NCBI RefSeq assembly: GCF_018449605.1
Contig: NZ_JAAVUW010000007.1
Span: forward strand, 124,001 to 188,000
From: Luteibacter sp. dw_328
GTDB lineage: Bacteria; Pseudomonadota; Gammaproteobacteria; Xanthomonadales; Rhodanobacteraceae
Direction: 5' to 3'
Length of the DNA stretch: 64,000 nucleotides
Below the pieces are notes generated by a model. The model worked only from the letters and a program-made list of their open reading frames with translations, ran no database searches and was not told the DNA's origin. The position numbers and the translations under genes were made by a program. Positions 7,684 through 15,701 of this stretch are shown here, piece by piece (positions within the stretch are counted from its first letter, which is position 1; each line of letters opens with the position of its first letter).

Positions 7684-9252
7684 CTACGGCTGCACGCCCG
7701 GAGCCTGCTGCGGAACGTGAGCTTGCTGCTGCGTCTGCTGTTGCTGTGGAACGGTCTGCTGACCCTGCTGCTGGTGAGCTTTCTCGAACTCGGCGCTACT
7801 CTGTTCCAGCGGCCTTGCGACAGACTCGGCGACATCGACTTCAGCAACGCGCTTGAACGGTGAATTCGATGCACCCTGCATGGCATAGGCGCGCAAGCCG
7901 TCGTCACTCATGGCGACGTGGTCGACCTGCGACATCGTCTCCTTCTTCGCCGCCACGGCGAGCGAACCGGCGAGGTTTTCCGACCGATGGTCCGACGTAC
8001 GGCCACGCAGCGCATCGATAGCCTTCACGCCGTCCAACGTCTGCGTATAGATCGCATGGCCGGGATGCCTGGTGTCGGACAGGCTGACGGGCGACGGATG
8101 GCTGACCTGGGGTGGATGTGCCGCTTTCTGCACCGCGTCCAGCGTCTTCGGTCCAGCCACGCCATCGGCAGTCAATCCGTGGGCACGCTGGAAGGCCTCG
8201 ACCGCTGCCTTCGTTCCCGGACCAAAATCCCCGTCGGGGCGCAGCGCACGGCCATGCGCGTCGGTGAAGCCAAGCTTGGCCAGGTCGGTCTGCAGAGCAG
8301 TCACCTTCTCGCCATGTGAGCCGTCCTTCAACGACGCATGGCCAGCTGGCGCATGCGCACGACCACCCTGGCCAATCGCCTGCAGCGCCGCCTTGATATC
8401 CGCGTCATTACCCGACTTCGACGGATCGAAGTTTGGATCACCGACCTTGGCGCTGGCACGATCGAGTGCGGCGGCCTTTTCCGGGTCCTTGTATGCATTC
8501 TTGTACTGCTCGGCTAATGCGGCGGCTTTCGGGCCGTCGTAGTACGAGTAGGTTTCCTTGATCTCGTTGGCCTTGGCGAGTACGGCGTTGTAGTCGCCAC
8601 CATCCTGCATGACCTTCTCGAACTTCTTCATCTGCGACGGAATCTGGTTCTCCGTCTTGGCGAGAATGGCGACGGTTTCCAGGCGACGATCTTCGGGGAT
8701 GTTCTTGCCGTACTTGCCCAACGTGTCCATCGCCGACTGCGTCGCGTTCTTGATCTGCGGGTAGTCGATGTTGGTGTGGATCCACTTCTGGCCGTTCTGC
8801 GAGCCCGCCCACGCGTTGATGCCGTCGCGGGTGTCCTTGTCGATGAAGTTGAGCGTGGTGCGACCGTGTTCGCCGTTACCATGCGTGAGCAGGTCACGGC
8901 GGAGCTTCGTCGTGTCGCTGGTGTAGCTCAGTCCGTGATCCTTCGCGTACTGCGAGGACTGGTCGATGATGCCGTCCACATACGTGGTCTGGCCGGGTGC
9001 CAGCGCCGCGCCATCGGTGGCACCCAGCGCCCAGGTGCCGCGCTTGCCGAGGTCAACCTGGATGGTGCCGAGCGAGTAACCGCTGTCCGCGATGATCTTG
9101 TTCGCATGGCCCCAGTTGGGATCGGACGTTCCGGAGGTCACGCCGGTGATGGACAGGTGGTACGAAGACGGACCGCCTTCGGTGCCACGTCCCACCACGA
9201 AATACGTGGCACCTGCGAGCGAGTTCACATCGTGCGTGTCGATACCAGCCAT
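7684..9252 (-). CDS. Probable type IV secretion antibacterial effector: N-terminal enzymatic region, peptidoglycan-binding domain, XVIPCD
   Basis: 522 residues, no signal peptide. Residues 1-295 are a globular region of uncertain family, with a lysozyme-like looking stretch SGYSLGTIQVDLG at 57-69. Residues 307-376 are a PG_binding_1 domain (SHGEKVTALQTDLAKLGF, DGDFGPGTKAAVEAFQ, DGVAGPKTLDAV). Residues 390-487 match the XVIPCD (SLSDTRHPGHAIYTQTLDGV, ENLAGSLAVAAKK, VDHVAMSDDGLRAYAMQG), followed by a Gln-rich tail (488-522). XVIPCD is the signal recognised by VirD4 for Xanthomonadales contact-dependent killing T4SS. The predicted role is a cell-wall hydrolase injected into rivals. The gene follows an LprI gene by 24 bases, a plausible immunity partner. 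No T4SS structural genes are in the window. Confidence 0.85.
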   Translation of the reverse strand: MAGIDTHDVNSLAGATYFVVGRGTEGGPSSYHLSITGVTSGTSDPNWGHANKIIADSGYSLGTIQVDLGKRGTWALGATDGAALAPGQTTYVDGIIDQSSQYAKDHGLSYTSDTTKLRRDLLTHGNGEHGRTTLNFIDKDTRDGINAWAGSQNGQKWIHTNIDYPQIKNATQSAMDTLGKYGKNIPEDRRLETVAILAKTENQIPSQMKKFEKVMQDGGDYNAVLAKANEIKETYSYYDGPKAAALAEQYKNAYKDPEKAAALDRASAKVGDPNFDPSKSGNDADIKAALQAIGQGGRAHAPAGHASLKDGSHGEKVTALQTDLAKLGFTDAHGRALRPDGDFGPGTKAAVEAFQRAHGLTADGVAGPKTLDAVQKAAHPPQVSHPSPVSLSDTRHPGHAIYTQTLDGVKAIDALRGRTSDHRSENLAGSLAVAAKKETMSQVDHVAMSDDGLRAYAMQGASNSPFKRVAEVDVAESVARPLEQSSAEFEKAHQQQGQQTVPQQQQTQQQAHVPQQAPGVQP

Positions 9253-9276
9253 GACTTCTCTCCTTGAAGGAACGGA

Positions 9277-9720
9277 TTACTGATCGTTGGCGATGGTGAG
9301 GTACTTATCCAGGGCGTCCGCGCGCTCGGCGAGGCGGAAGATATCGTTCTGGGTGACCTGGAGGTCGGCTACCGGCTCATCACCATACAGCGTGGCTTCG
9401 AAATCGCCGTTCTTGTTGTGGAACTCGAGCCAGGCGCGCTGCGATGCGAGGAGATTGTCCTTCGCCTTGCCGGTGAGCTTGGCGGTGAGCGCCTTATAGG
9501 TGGTATTAAGGCGCGTGTCCTGCGTCTTCTTTTCAGCGGTGAGGCAGGTGCCCTGCGCCGTCGTGTCGGAACCGGCCTTGTCGACGCACGCATAGAACGA
9601 AGCCGTGATGCCCTTGGGTGCCTGGCGCTTGATCACCTGGCTGGTGCTGTCGGCGGCGAAGGCGCTGCTGCCGGTGACGAGGAGGGCGAGGGTGATGGCG
9701 AGCGTGTGGGCCGTTCTCAT
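9277..9720 (-). CDS. LprI-family periplasmic protein, candidate immunity to the adjacent effector
   Basis: 147 residues with a signal peptide (cleavage near SSAFAA). The mature part is a DUF1311/LprI domain (ACVDKAGSDTTAQGTCLTAE, then LNTTYKALTAKL, LLASQRAWLEFHNKNGDF). Ribosome binding site AGGAG, 8 bases before ATG. It is first in a two-gene operon, 24 bases ahead of the XVIPCD effector gene; the order immunity-then-effector is common for these systems, and known immunity proteins are periplasmic. LprI-family members can inhibit lysozymes, which fits an effector attacking peptidoglycan. The immunity role is inference from domain plus position. Confidence 0.82.
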   Translation of the reverse strand: MRTAHTLAITLALLVTGSSAFAADSTSQVIKRQAPKGITASFYACVDKAGSDTTAQGTCLTAEKKTQDTRLNTTYKALTAKLTGKAKDNLLASQRAWLEFHNKNGDFEATLYGDEPVADLQVTQNDIFRLAERADALDKYLTIANDQ

Positions 9721-9961
9721 CGTGGAGCTCCTTTATGGCGACCCCGGAGCTTGCCGAACGCAGGATAAAAAGCCAAGAGATCCGGTTCTCACTACGGTGT
9801 CTTCACGAAATCATCAACTTCTTCCGAAATTGCATGACACCTGGAACGTAGGGCGCATTGGTGCTGTCAACACATCACGATGTACACACAGAACCGCCTA
9901 GCCACGGTCACATTTGGCCTCTACATTCAAAAGCTAGCTTTCGCCAGCACGGGAACCTGTC

Positions 9962-11476
9962 ATGTCCACCGATTCTGACGCCTCACCCGTTGGGCCCGAT
10001 TTCAGCCAGGGCGTTTACGCCAGCACGCTTCCCGAGGACGGTGTCTTCGCCGGCCATGTCAATGGCGAGGCGATCATCGTGGCGCGCACCAACGACGGCA
10101 TCGTGGCCTTGGGTGGTGCCTGCAGCCATTACAGCGGACCGCTGCACGAAGGCCTCCGTGTGGGTGACACCATCAGCTGCCCCTGGCATCACGCCTGTTT
10201 CGATCTGAAGACCGGCCGGGCATTGAAAGCGCCGGCACTGGCCCCCGTGGCGCGCTGGAAGGTGGAAGAGGAGGGCGGCAAAGTGTTCATTCGTGAGGCA
10301 CTGCCCGAAGAGGCGCCCTCTGCCCCGGCGCTTATGGCGGACAAGCATTTCGTGATCGTCGGCGGTGGTGCGTCGGGTTTCGCGGCCGCGCAGCGATTAC
10401 GCGAGCATGGCTTTGCGGGCAAGCTCACCATGATCAGTTCCGACGCGGACGCACCGTACGACCGGCCGAACGTGTCCAAGGACTACCTGGCCGGCACGGC
10501 CGACCCGGCGTGGATGCCGCTGAAGGACGACGCGTTTTACAAGGACCTGAACATTTCCCTGAAGCTCGGGACGGTGGTCCGCGGTATCGACGCGCCTTCG
10601 CGAACGATCACGCTGGCCTCGGGCGATACGCTTTCGTACGACAAGCTTTTGCTGGCTACGGGCGCCGAGCCCATACGCCCTTCCGCTCCGGGCTTCGATC
10701 AACCGCACGTGCACACGCTACGCAGCATGAAGGATGCCGAGCGGGTGATCGCGGATGTAACCGCTTCCGATGTCGTCGCTGTCATCGGTAGCAGCTTCAT
10801 CGGGCTGGAGGCGGCGGCATCGCTTCGCCATCGTGGTGCGAAGGTGCATGTGATCGGGTCGGAGCTCATTCCACTGCGAAGCAAGTTCGGTCCGTCCATC
10901 GGAACGATGATCAAGGCCTTGCACGAGGCTAACGGTGTGGTTTTCCATCTGGGGCGTCGCGCAGAAAGCTATGCCGATGGCCTGGTGCAGCTGGATGACG
11001 GTACATTGGTACGTGCGACGCGCGTGGTGCTCGGCATCGGCGTGAAGCCGCGCTTACAGCTGGCCGAAGCGGCCGGTGTGCGAATCGAAGGCGGTGTGGT
11101 TGTCGACACGTCGATGCGCTCATCGGACCCGAACATCTTCGCCACGGGTGACATCGCGCGTTACCCCGGTGCACATGGGGAGCTCGCGCGCGTGGAGCAT
11201 TGGGTACTCGCCGAGCGTCACGGCCAGGTCGCCGCAGCAGGGATGCTGGGCATCGATGACCCGTTCGAAGAGCCGCCGTTCTTCTGGAGCGTCCACTACG
11301 ACACGACCATTCGCTACGTCGGGCACGCCGAGGACTGGGACGCCATTCGCGAGGAAGGCTCCGTGGCGGACAAGGATGCCGAAGTGCGGTACGAGAAGGA
11401 CGGGCGGGTGATCGCCGTGGCCACGGTGAACCGGGATATGGATTCGCTGAAGGCGGCGGAGATGCTGAAACGCTAG
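9962..11476 (+). CDS. Rieske-domain FAD-dependent oxidoreductase (ferredoxin reductase / AIFM3-like)
   Basis: 504 residues. The N-terminal Rieske [2Fe-2S] domain shows its ligands as C54-S-H56 and C73-P-W-H76. An FAD-binding motif VIVGGGASGF follows at 132-140 and an NAD(P)H-binding motif VIGSSFIGLEAA near 275; the end (NIFATGDIARYPG, then FFWSVHYDTTIRYVGHAEDWD) is the second FAD motif and the reductase C-terminal domain. Such enzymes pass electrons from NADH through FAD to an iron-sulfur partner. Cytoplasmic, no signal. The 240 bases upstream hold no gene. Confidence 0.92.
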   Translation: MSTDSDASPVGPDFSQGVYASTLPEDGVFAGHVNGEAIIVARTNDGIVALGGACSHYSGPLHEGLRVGDTISCPWHHACFDLKTGRALKAPALAPVARWKVEEEGGKVFIREALPEEAPSAPALMADKHFVIVGGGASGFAAAQRLREHGFAGKLTMISSDADAPYDRPNVSKDYLAGTADPAWMPLKDDAFYKDLNISLKLGTVVRGIDAPSRTITLASGDTLSYDKLLLATGAEPIRPSAPGFDQPHVHTLRSMKDAERVIADVTASDVVAVIGSSFIGLEAAASLRHRGAKVHVIGSELIPLRSKFGPSIGTMIKALHEANGVVFHLGRRAESYADGLVQLDDGTLVRATRVVLGIGVKPRLQLAEAAGVRIEGGVVVDTSMRSSDPNIFATGDIARYPGAHGELARVEHWVLAERHGQVAAAGMLGIDDPFEEPPFFWSVHYDTTIRYVGHAEDWDAIREEGSVADKDAEVRYEKDGRVIAVATVNRDMDSLKAAEMLKR

Positions 11477-11482
11477 CGGATC

Positions 11483-12535
11483 CTACTCGACCCACACTAC
11501 GTCCGAGATACCCAGGTGTGTCCCTTGCCTGGGGACGATTTCTACCGGATGGCTACCATCGGCATGACATACGTAGATGTGACCGTGAGGCCCGAGATAC
11601 GCCAGCATGCTTCCATCCGGCGACCATGTCGGATTGCTGCCCTGCGCGAGCATCTGCAACCCCGTTCCATCGGGATGCACTTTCCCGATCCCCTGGGCCG
11701 AACTGAAGGCGAGCCATTGCCCGTCCGGCGACCAGACCGGATCTCCGGTCCGGTGCCAATGGTCCGTGGGGTCGCCGCCTCGCACGATGCTGTGGCGCAT
11801 CTCGTTGTTGAGCCTGGCGCCAGGGATATCCGTGAGCTGCCTCGTTGCGCCGGTGGCCGTATCCATCAGGAACACCTCGTGCAGATTGCACGCCGTGAGG
11901 TTGCCCTTGGTGCCACCTGCAAAGGCGAGGGTCTTGCCGTCGGGTGACCACGTCGGGAACATTCCTCGACAGCCTGTTACGTCGGATGCGCAGACCGACA
12001 CCTCTTGCCCGTCGATCGGCGCAACGCATACTCGCCCTCCGGGGCCGAGGCCGGCGACGCGTCGTGCATCCGGTGACAGGGTGACCTGGGTAGCAAGATA
12101 GCGGTGCGCGGGATCCTGCGATGACGGTGCGTCCCAGTCCGCTGCGGTGAAGAGATCGACGGTCGGGCTACTAAGTGCCTTCTGGGTCGCGTAAGCATGC
12201 CCGGCCATCAGGTCGACGAGGAAGGGTCCACGATCTGCCCCAGATTTGCTGTTTACGCCGAGCGCGTGCTGCCGTGGATACACGACGAGGTCACTAGCGT
12301 TGGCAAAATTCGCGACGACCGCCGGAGACGTGCTTCCATCGGCGGGGGCCGCGTAAAGCCGCTGACGTAACGGGCTCCCCTGTACGGGAGGTTCCGACGG
12401 GTCGAGGGCGACGAAAAAAAATCGGCCCTGCAGGGGCGGTGGATCGGTCGACGTCGCGGCAGCGCCGACCGAGGACGTGGTTGCCAATGCATATACGGCC
12501 GACAAGAGGTAACGCAGGCTCCGGCAATGCTTCAT
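11483..12535 (-). CDS. Secreted TolB/PD40-type beta-propeller protein
   Basis: 350 residues from ATG 12535, chosen because GGAG lies 6 bases upstream and a signal peptide follows directly (cleavage near VGAAA). Three WSPDG blades are visible: FPTWSPDGKTLAFAGG, DPVWSPDGQWLAFSS and NPTWSPDGSMLAYLG, all PD40/WD40-like TolB repeats. Such proteins are periplasmic and bind or scaffold; no catalytic domain is attached. The specific role is unknown. It converges with the Rieske oxidoreductase gene six bases away. Confidence 0.8.
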   Translation of the reverse strand: MKHCRSLRYLLSAVYALATTSSVGAAATSTDPPPLQGRFFFVALDPSEPPVQGSPLRQRLYAAPADGSTSPAVVANFANASDLVVYPRQHALGVNSKSGADRGPFLVDLMAGHAYATQKALSSPTVDLFTAADWDAPSSQDPAHRYLATQVTLSPDARRVAGLGPGGRVCVAPIDGQEVSVCASDVTGCRGMFPTWSPDGKTLAFAGGTKGNLTACNLHEVFLMDTATGATRQLTDIPGARLNNEMRHSIVRGGDPTDHWHRTGDPVWSPDGQWLAFSSAQGIGKVHPDGTGLQMLAQGSNPTWSPDGSMLAYLGPHGHIYVCHADGSHPVEIVPRQGTHLGISDVVWVE

Positions 12536-13035
12536 GTCACTCCAGTCCATCGGCGCCAGATGGTGGTTTGGGCTACTCGACAGGTCTGACGGTAGCGTGC
12601 CAGGCCATAGTCCGATTTGTTGTTGATCGGCGGCATGTTTGCAATACGCGCGGCCATGTCGCAGAAGTCGGCACATGTTTCCTTGCCGTACTGATCTGGA
12701 TTGATCTCGGTGGCGGCTTGTTACTACGCATCGCCCCATGATCCCGCGAGACGCTGCCCTAAAGCATTGAGGTTCGTCGAGAGGATCGTCCAGAATCCGA
12801 TGGTCGCTGGCGTGACGGCGTGGATAGTTGTCGACACGCACGCATGCGCGGCGAGTGAATGCGATCTACGAACCAATCGACGTTCCCCGAGAGCCCGTTC
12901 ACTGATCTACAGTGGACAGCGGCAGAATGATCCTGCCACAGGAAGTTCCGAATTCTGGCCAAGCTTTCCGAATTTGATTACTGATTGTGGACGACGTCGT
13001 ATCATCGGATAGTCCTTCCGCGACGGAGTACCCCG
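12536..13035. other. Intergenic stretch of about 500 bases
   Basis: No convincing gene in either strand. Near its right end two exact copies of TTCCGAATT lie at 12946-12954 and 12966-12974, exactly 20 bases apart, upstream of the LysR gene at 13036; a weak promoter (TTACTG at 12978, TATCAT at 13000) follows. The rest shows nothing I can name. Confidence 0.5.
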
Positions 13036-13923
13036 ATGGACCGCCTAGAGGCAATTGAGATGTTCGTGCGCGTCGTGGAGACCGGCTCGTTCTCGGCGGC
13101 TGCGCGGCACTACGACGTCGGCCAGCCGACCGTTTCCAAGGCGGTGGCCCAACTGGAGGAGTGGCTGGGTGTGAAGCTGCTCCTGCGATCGACGCGGTCA
13201 GTCACCCCGACCGAAGCCGGAACGAGCTTCTACGAACGCTCGCTGCGGACGATCGAGGAGGCCGGTGAGGCGGTGATCGCAGCGCGCGGCGCGGCTTCCG
13301 GATTGAGCGGCAAACTTCGCGTGTCGGCGGCGGTATGTTTCGCCCGGTTGCATATTGTGCCGAGGTTGCCGGAGTTCCTTCAGGAGCATCCCGAGCTCGA
13401 CCTCGAGCTGGTGCTCGACGACCGCACGATCGATCTCGTCGACGAAGGCATCGACATCGCCTTGCGCATGGGACCACTGGCCAGTTCGTCGATGACGGCG
13501 CGCTTGCTCGCTGAAGCACCTCGCCGCGTGGTCGGCACGCCCGAATATTTCAAGCGACACGGCATACCGAAAGCACCGGTAGACCTTCTCGCCCACGAAA
13601 CCGTGATCTACACGCGCGACATGGGCGGCGGCGAAGACTGGACGTTCCGTAAGGGAACCGATGCGGTGGACGTGAAGCTGCACGGCCAGGTGAAGATCAA
13701 TGCGACTGAGGGCCTTCGCGCGGCGGTGTTCGCCCATATGGGTGTGGCGATCGCGTCGGCGTGGTCGTTCGCGCCGGAACTGAAATCCGGTGAGGTCGTC
13801 TCGGTGCTCGATGACTGGGCTTTGCCGCGCCTCGGCGTATCGGCCGTGTATCCCACGGGCCGCATGGCCAGCACGAAAGCCAGGCAGTTCGCCGCTTTCG
13901 TGGAGAGCTGCCTGGCTGATTGA
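13036..13923 (+). CDS. LysR-family transcriptional regulator
   Basis: 295 residues from ATG 13036 (GGAG 7 bases upstream; a longer reading from 12985 adds a basic tail unlike the family). Winged helix at 1-60 (FVRVVETGSFSAAARHYDVG, QPTVSKAVAQLEEWLGV), then the periplasmic-binding-protein-like effector domain 90-292. The sequence, with LRVSAAVCFARLHIVPRLPEF and DIALRMGPLASSSMTARLLA, is typical of the large CrgA/DmlR-like group. It is not divergent from a target gene: a REP doublet and a convergent flavin reductase lie downstream. Regulated genes unknown. Confidence 0.9.
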   Translation: MDRLEAIEMFVRVVETGSFSAAARHYDVGQPTVSKAVAQLEEWLGVKLLLRSTRSVTPTEAGTSFYERSLRTIEEAGEAVIAARGAASGLSGKLRVSAAVCFARLHIVPRLPEFLQEHPELDLELVLDDRTIDLVDEGIDIALRMGPLASSSMTARLLAEAPRRVVGTPEYFKRHGIPKAPVDLLAHETVIYTRDMGGGEDWTFRKGTDAVDVKLHGQVKINATEGLRAAVFAHMGVAIASAWSFAPELKSGEVVSVLDDWALPRLGVSAVYPTGRMASTKARQFAAFVESCLAD

Positions 13924-13943
13924 TCGTGATTCGCGACGCTGTT

Positions 13944-14021
13944 GTAGGAGCCGATTCATCGGCGATAGGGTGCTAGCCTCGAACTGGCCCGCTGCCGCGG
14001 GATCGCCGATGAATCGGCTCC
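13944..14021 (+). repeat. REP doublet (orientation A)
   Basis: GTAGGAGCCGATTCATCGG plus CGAT at 13944 and its inverted copy ending at 14021 (GATGAATCGGCTCC), with the conserved interior GGGTGCTAGC ... CCCGCTGCCGCGGG. Same ~80-bp asymmetric unit as at 22709 and 55001. It lies between two convergent genes, the usual location for REPs. Confidence 0.9.
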
Positions 14022-14037
14022 GCGGGTGCGGGTGCAA

Positions 14038-15141
14038 TCAGGCCGGCTCGACCAGCTCCGTACGCGGGAAGTCCGTGTAATCCTTCTCGGTGCCGCCCCA
14101 GAATGCCGCGCGAACATACGGAGTCAGTGGAATGTCGTGCTGCAGGCGATGCGGCAGATCGGGATTCGAGCTGAAGTGGCGACCGAAGGCGACGAGGTCC
14201 GCGTCACCCGAAGCAACGATGGCTTCCGCTCCCGCCTTGTCGAATCCACCTGCCGCGATGATCGGGCCCGTGAAGTGCGGCCGCAGGTAGTGGGCCGCGA
14301 CCGGCTCCTGTCCTTCATGTAGCGTGTCATCGCCTTTGATGCGCGGCTCGACAACATGGAGGTAGGCAATCTTGTAGCCGTCCAGCAGCCTGGCCACGTA
14401 GCTGAAGGTCGCTTCCGGGTCGCTGTCCGAAATACCACCCCACTGGCCGGATGGGGAGATACGCACGCCGACGCGATCGGCGCCCCAGACGGAAATCAAG
14501 GCTTCGACGGCTTCCTTCAGGAAGCGAGCTCGGTTCTCGATCGGGCCGCCGTAAGCGTCGGTGCGACGGTTGGTGCCGTCCTGGATGAACTGGTCGACCA
14601 GATAGCCGTTGGCTCCGTGCAGTTCCACACCGTCGAAGCCAGCGTCGAGAGCGCGTTGTGCCGCAACGCGGAACTCCTCGATGATGCCGGGGATCTCTTC
14701 GATGCCGAGTGCACGATGTGGGGATGCCGGGACGAAGCCGTCCTTGGTCAGGGCGACGCCTTCGAACGGGACGACCGAAGGTGCCACGGGATCGACGCCG
14801 CCGGTCATCTCCACGTGGCTCTGCCGTCCACCATGGATCAACTGCATGAAGGCGCGACCGCCTTTCGCATGCACGGCATCGGCCACGGCCTTCCAGCCCT
14901 CGATCTGACCATCGTGATAGAAGCTCGCGGCACCCAGGTACGAGCGCGCACTGATCGAGACACTGGTGCCCTCGATGATCTCGAGACCACCTTCCGAAGC
15001 ACGTTGACCGTAGAACGTGGCCATCATCGGGCTCGGGATGTCGCCGGGCTGGATCGTACGCAGCCGGGTCATGGGCGCGAGCACCACGCGATGGGAGAGG
15101 GTGTAACGGCCGACCTTGATGGGTGAGAACAGGCGAGACAT
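14038..15141 (-). CDS. Old Yellow Enzyme-type NADH:flavin oxidoreductase / alkene reductase
   Basis: 367 residues, cytoplasmic FMN enzyme of the classical OYE group (NemA/XenB-like), which reduces activated C=C bonds and often nitro compounds. The FMN-site opening FSPIKVGRYTLSHRVVLAPMTR, the substrate-binding pair H175 and N178 in ELHGANGYLVDQF, and the phosphate-binding end IAAGGFDKAGAEAI and DLVAFGRHFSSNPDLP are all present. Full family length. The gene stands alone; a palindrome CATTCCGGAATG at 15251-15262 about 110 bases upstream could be a regulator site. Confidence 0.93.
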   Translation of the reverse strand: MSRLFSPIKVGRYTLSHRVVLAPMTRLRTIQPGDIPSPMMATFYGQRASEGGLEIIEGTSVSISARSYLGAASFYHDGQIEGWKAVADAVHAKGGRAFMQLIHGGRQSHVEMTGGVDPVAPSVVPFEGVALTKDGFVPASPHRALGIEEIPGIIEEFRVAAQRALDAGFDGVELHGANGYLVDQFIQDGTNRRTDAYGGPIENRARFLKEAVEALISVWGADRVGVRISPSGQWGGISDSDPEATFSYVARLLDGYKIAYLHVVEPRIKGDDTLHEGQEPVAAHYLRPHFTGPIIAAGGFDKAGAEAIVASGDADLVAFGRHFSSNPDLPHRLQHDIPLTPYVRAAFWGGTEKDYTDFPRTELVEPA

Positions 15142-15701
15142 GAGCGTTTCCTCGATGACCGATGGGCGTTGGGAAGCGGCTTGCGGCTTCCGGTTGCGCC
15201 ATAGGTCGGGGCATCGAGGGCGGTCAGTAGGCGGGTTATGGGATGGGGCTCATTCCGGAATGGGATGAGTGGGGACGGGCGCGCCCGACAATCGCCACGC
15301 CTTGCGCTGATACCGGTCGGATGGCGTCGTCAGGATGATGGACGGCCCGACTGACTGGCTATTCTTGGAGTCCTCTTATGGAAGCAGCGTCCAATCGCTC
15401 CCTAACGAGTTTGCCCTCGATCGGCTGGGCGAGGGCATCGAGCGCCGTATTCAACCGCTGGTGGACCGAATATCGGATGTCGACGGGTTCACGTGCAGAG
15501 TCAACGGCTACGGCTTCTGCGGCAAGTTGAACTGATGGGCATTTGCGATACCCGACGCCTCTTAGCCTCAAGCCGCGGCAGAAATGCAGCATCAGCAAAA
15601 ATCGCCATATAAATCTATTCATATGACCCATGTTGATCTGAGTAAGTCATTGAAATAGCTAATCGTTGACTTATAAAATCTATTCAAGTATCTATTCAAT
15701 C
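15142..15701. other. Intergenic stretch of about 560 bases
   Basis: Between the divergent OYE and YjjJ-like genes. It holds the palindrome CATTCCGGAATG (15251-15262) and, at the right end, three ATCTATTCA repeats. A 66-codon open frame at 15335-15535 has no ribosome binding site or recognisable product, and I do not call it. The last 120 bases are strikingly AT-rich compared with the rest of the window. Confidence 0.5.
15613..15699 (+). repeat. Three direct repeats ATCTATTCA upstream of the YjjJ-like gene
   Basis: ATCTATTCA occurs at 15613-15621, 15678-15686 and 15690-15698; the last two are ATCTATTCAA, 12 bases apart, and end four bases before the ATG. TTGACT at 15666-15671 could be a -35 element overlapped by the array. 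The location suggests an operator, possibly for the helix-turn-helix of the following protein itself. Confidence 0.6.

Noticed and set aside
7684-9720. Presence of T4SS machinery next to the XVIPCD effector
   Set aside because: No VirB or VirD4 gene is found in the window; effectors of this system are commonly scattered.
15335-15535. 66-codon open frame in the OYE/YjjJ gap
   Set aside because: No ribosome binding site, no similarity to known proteins, and codon use unlike genes.
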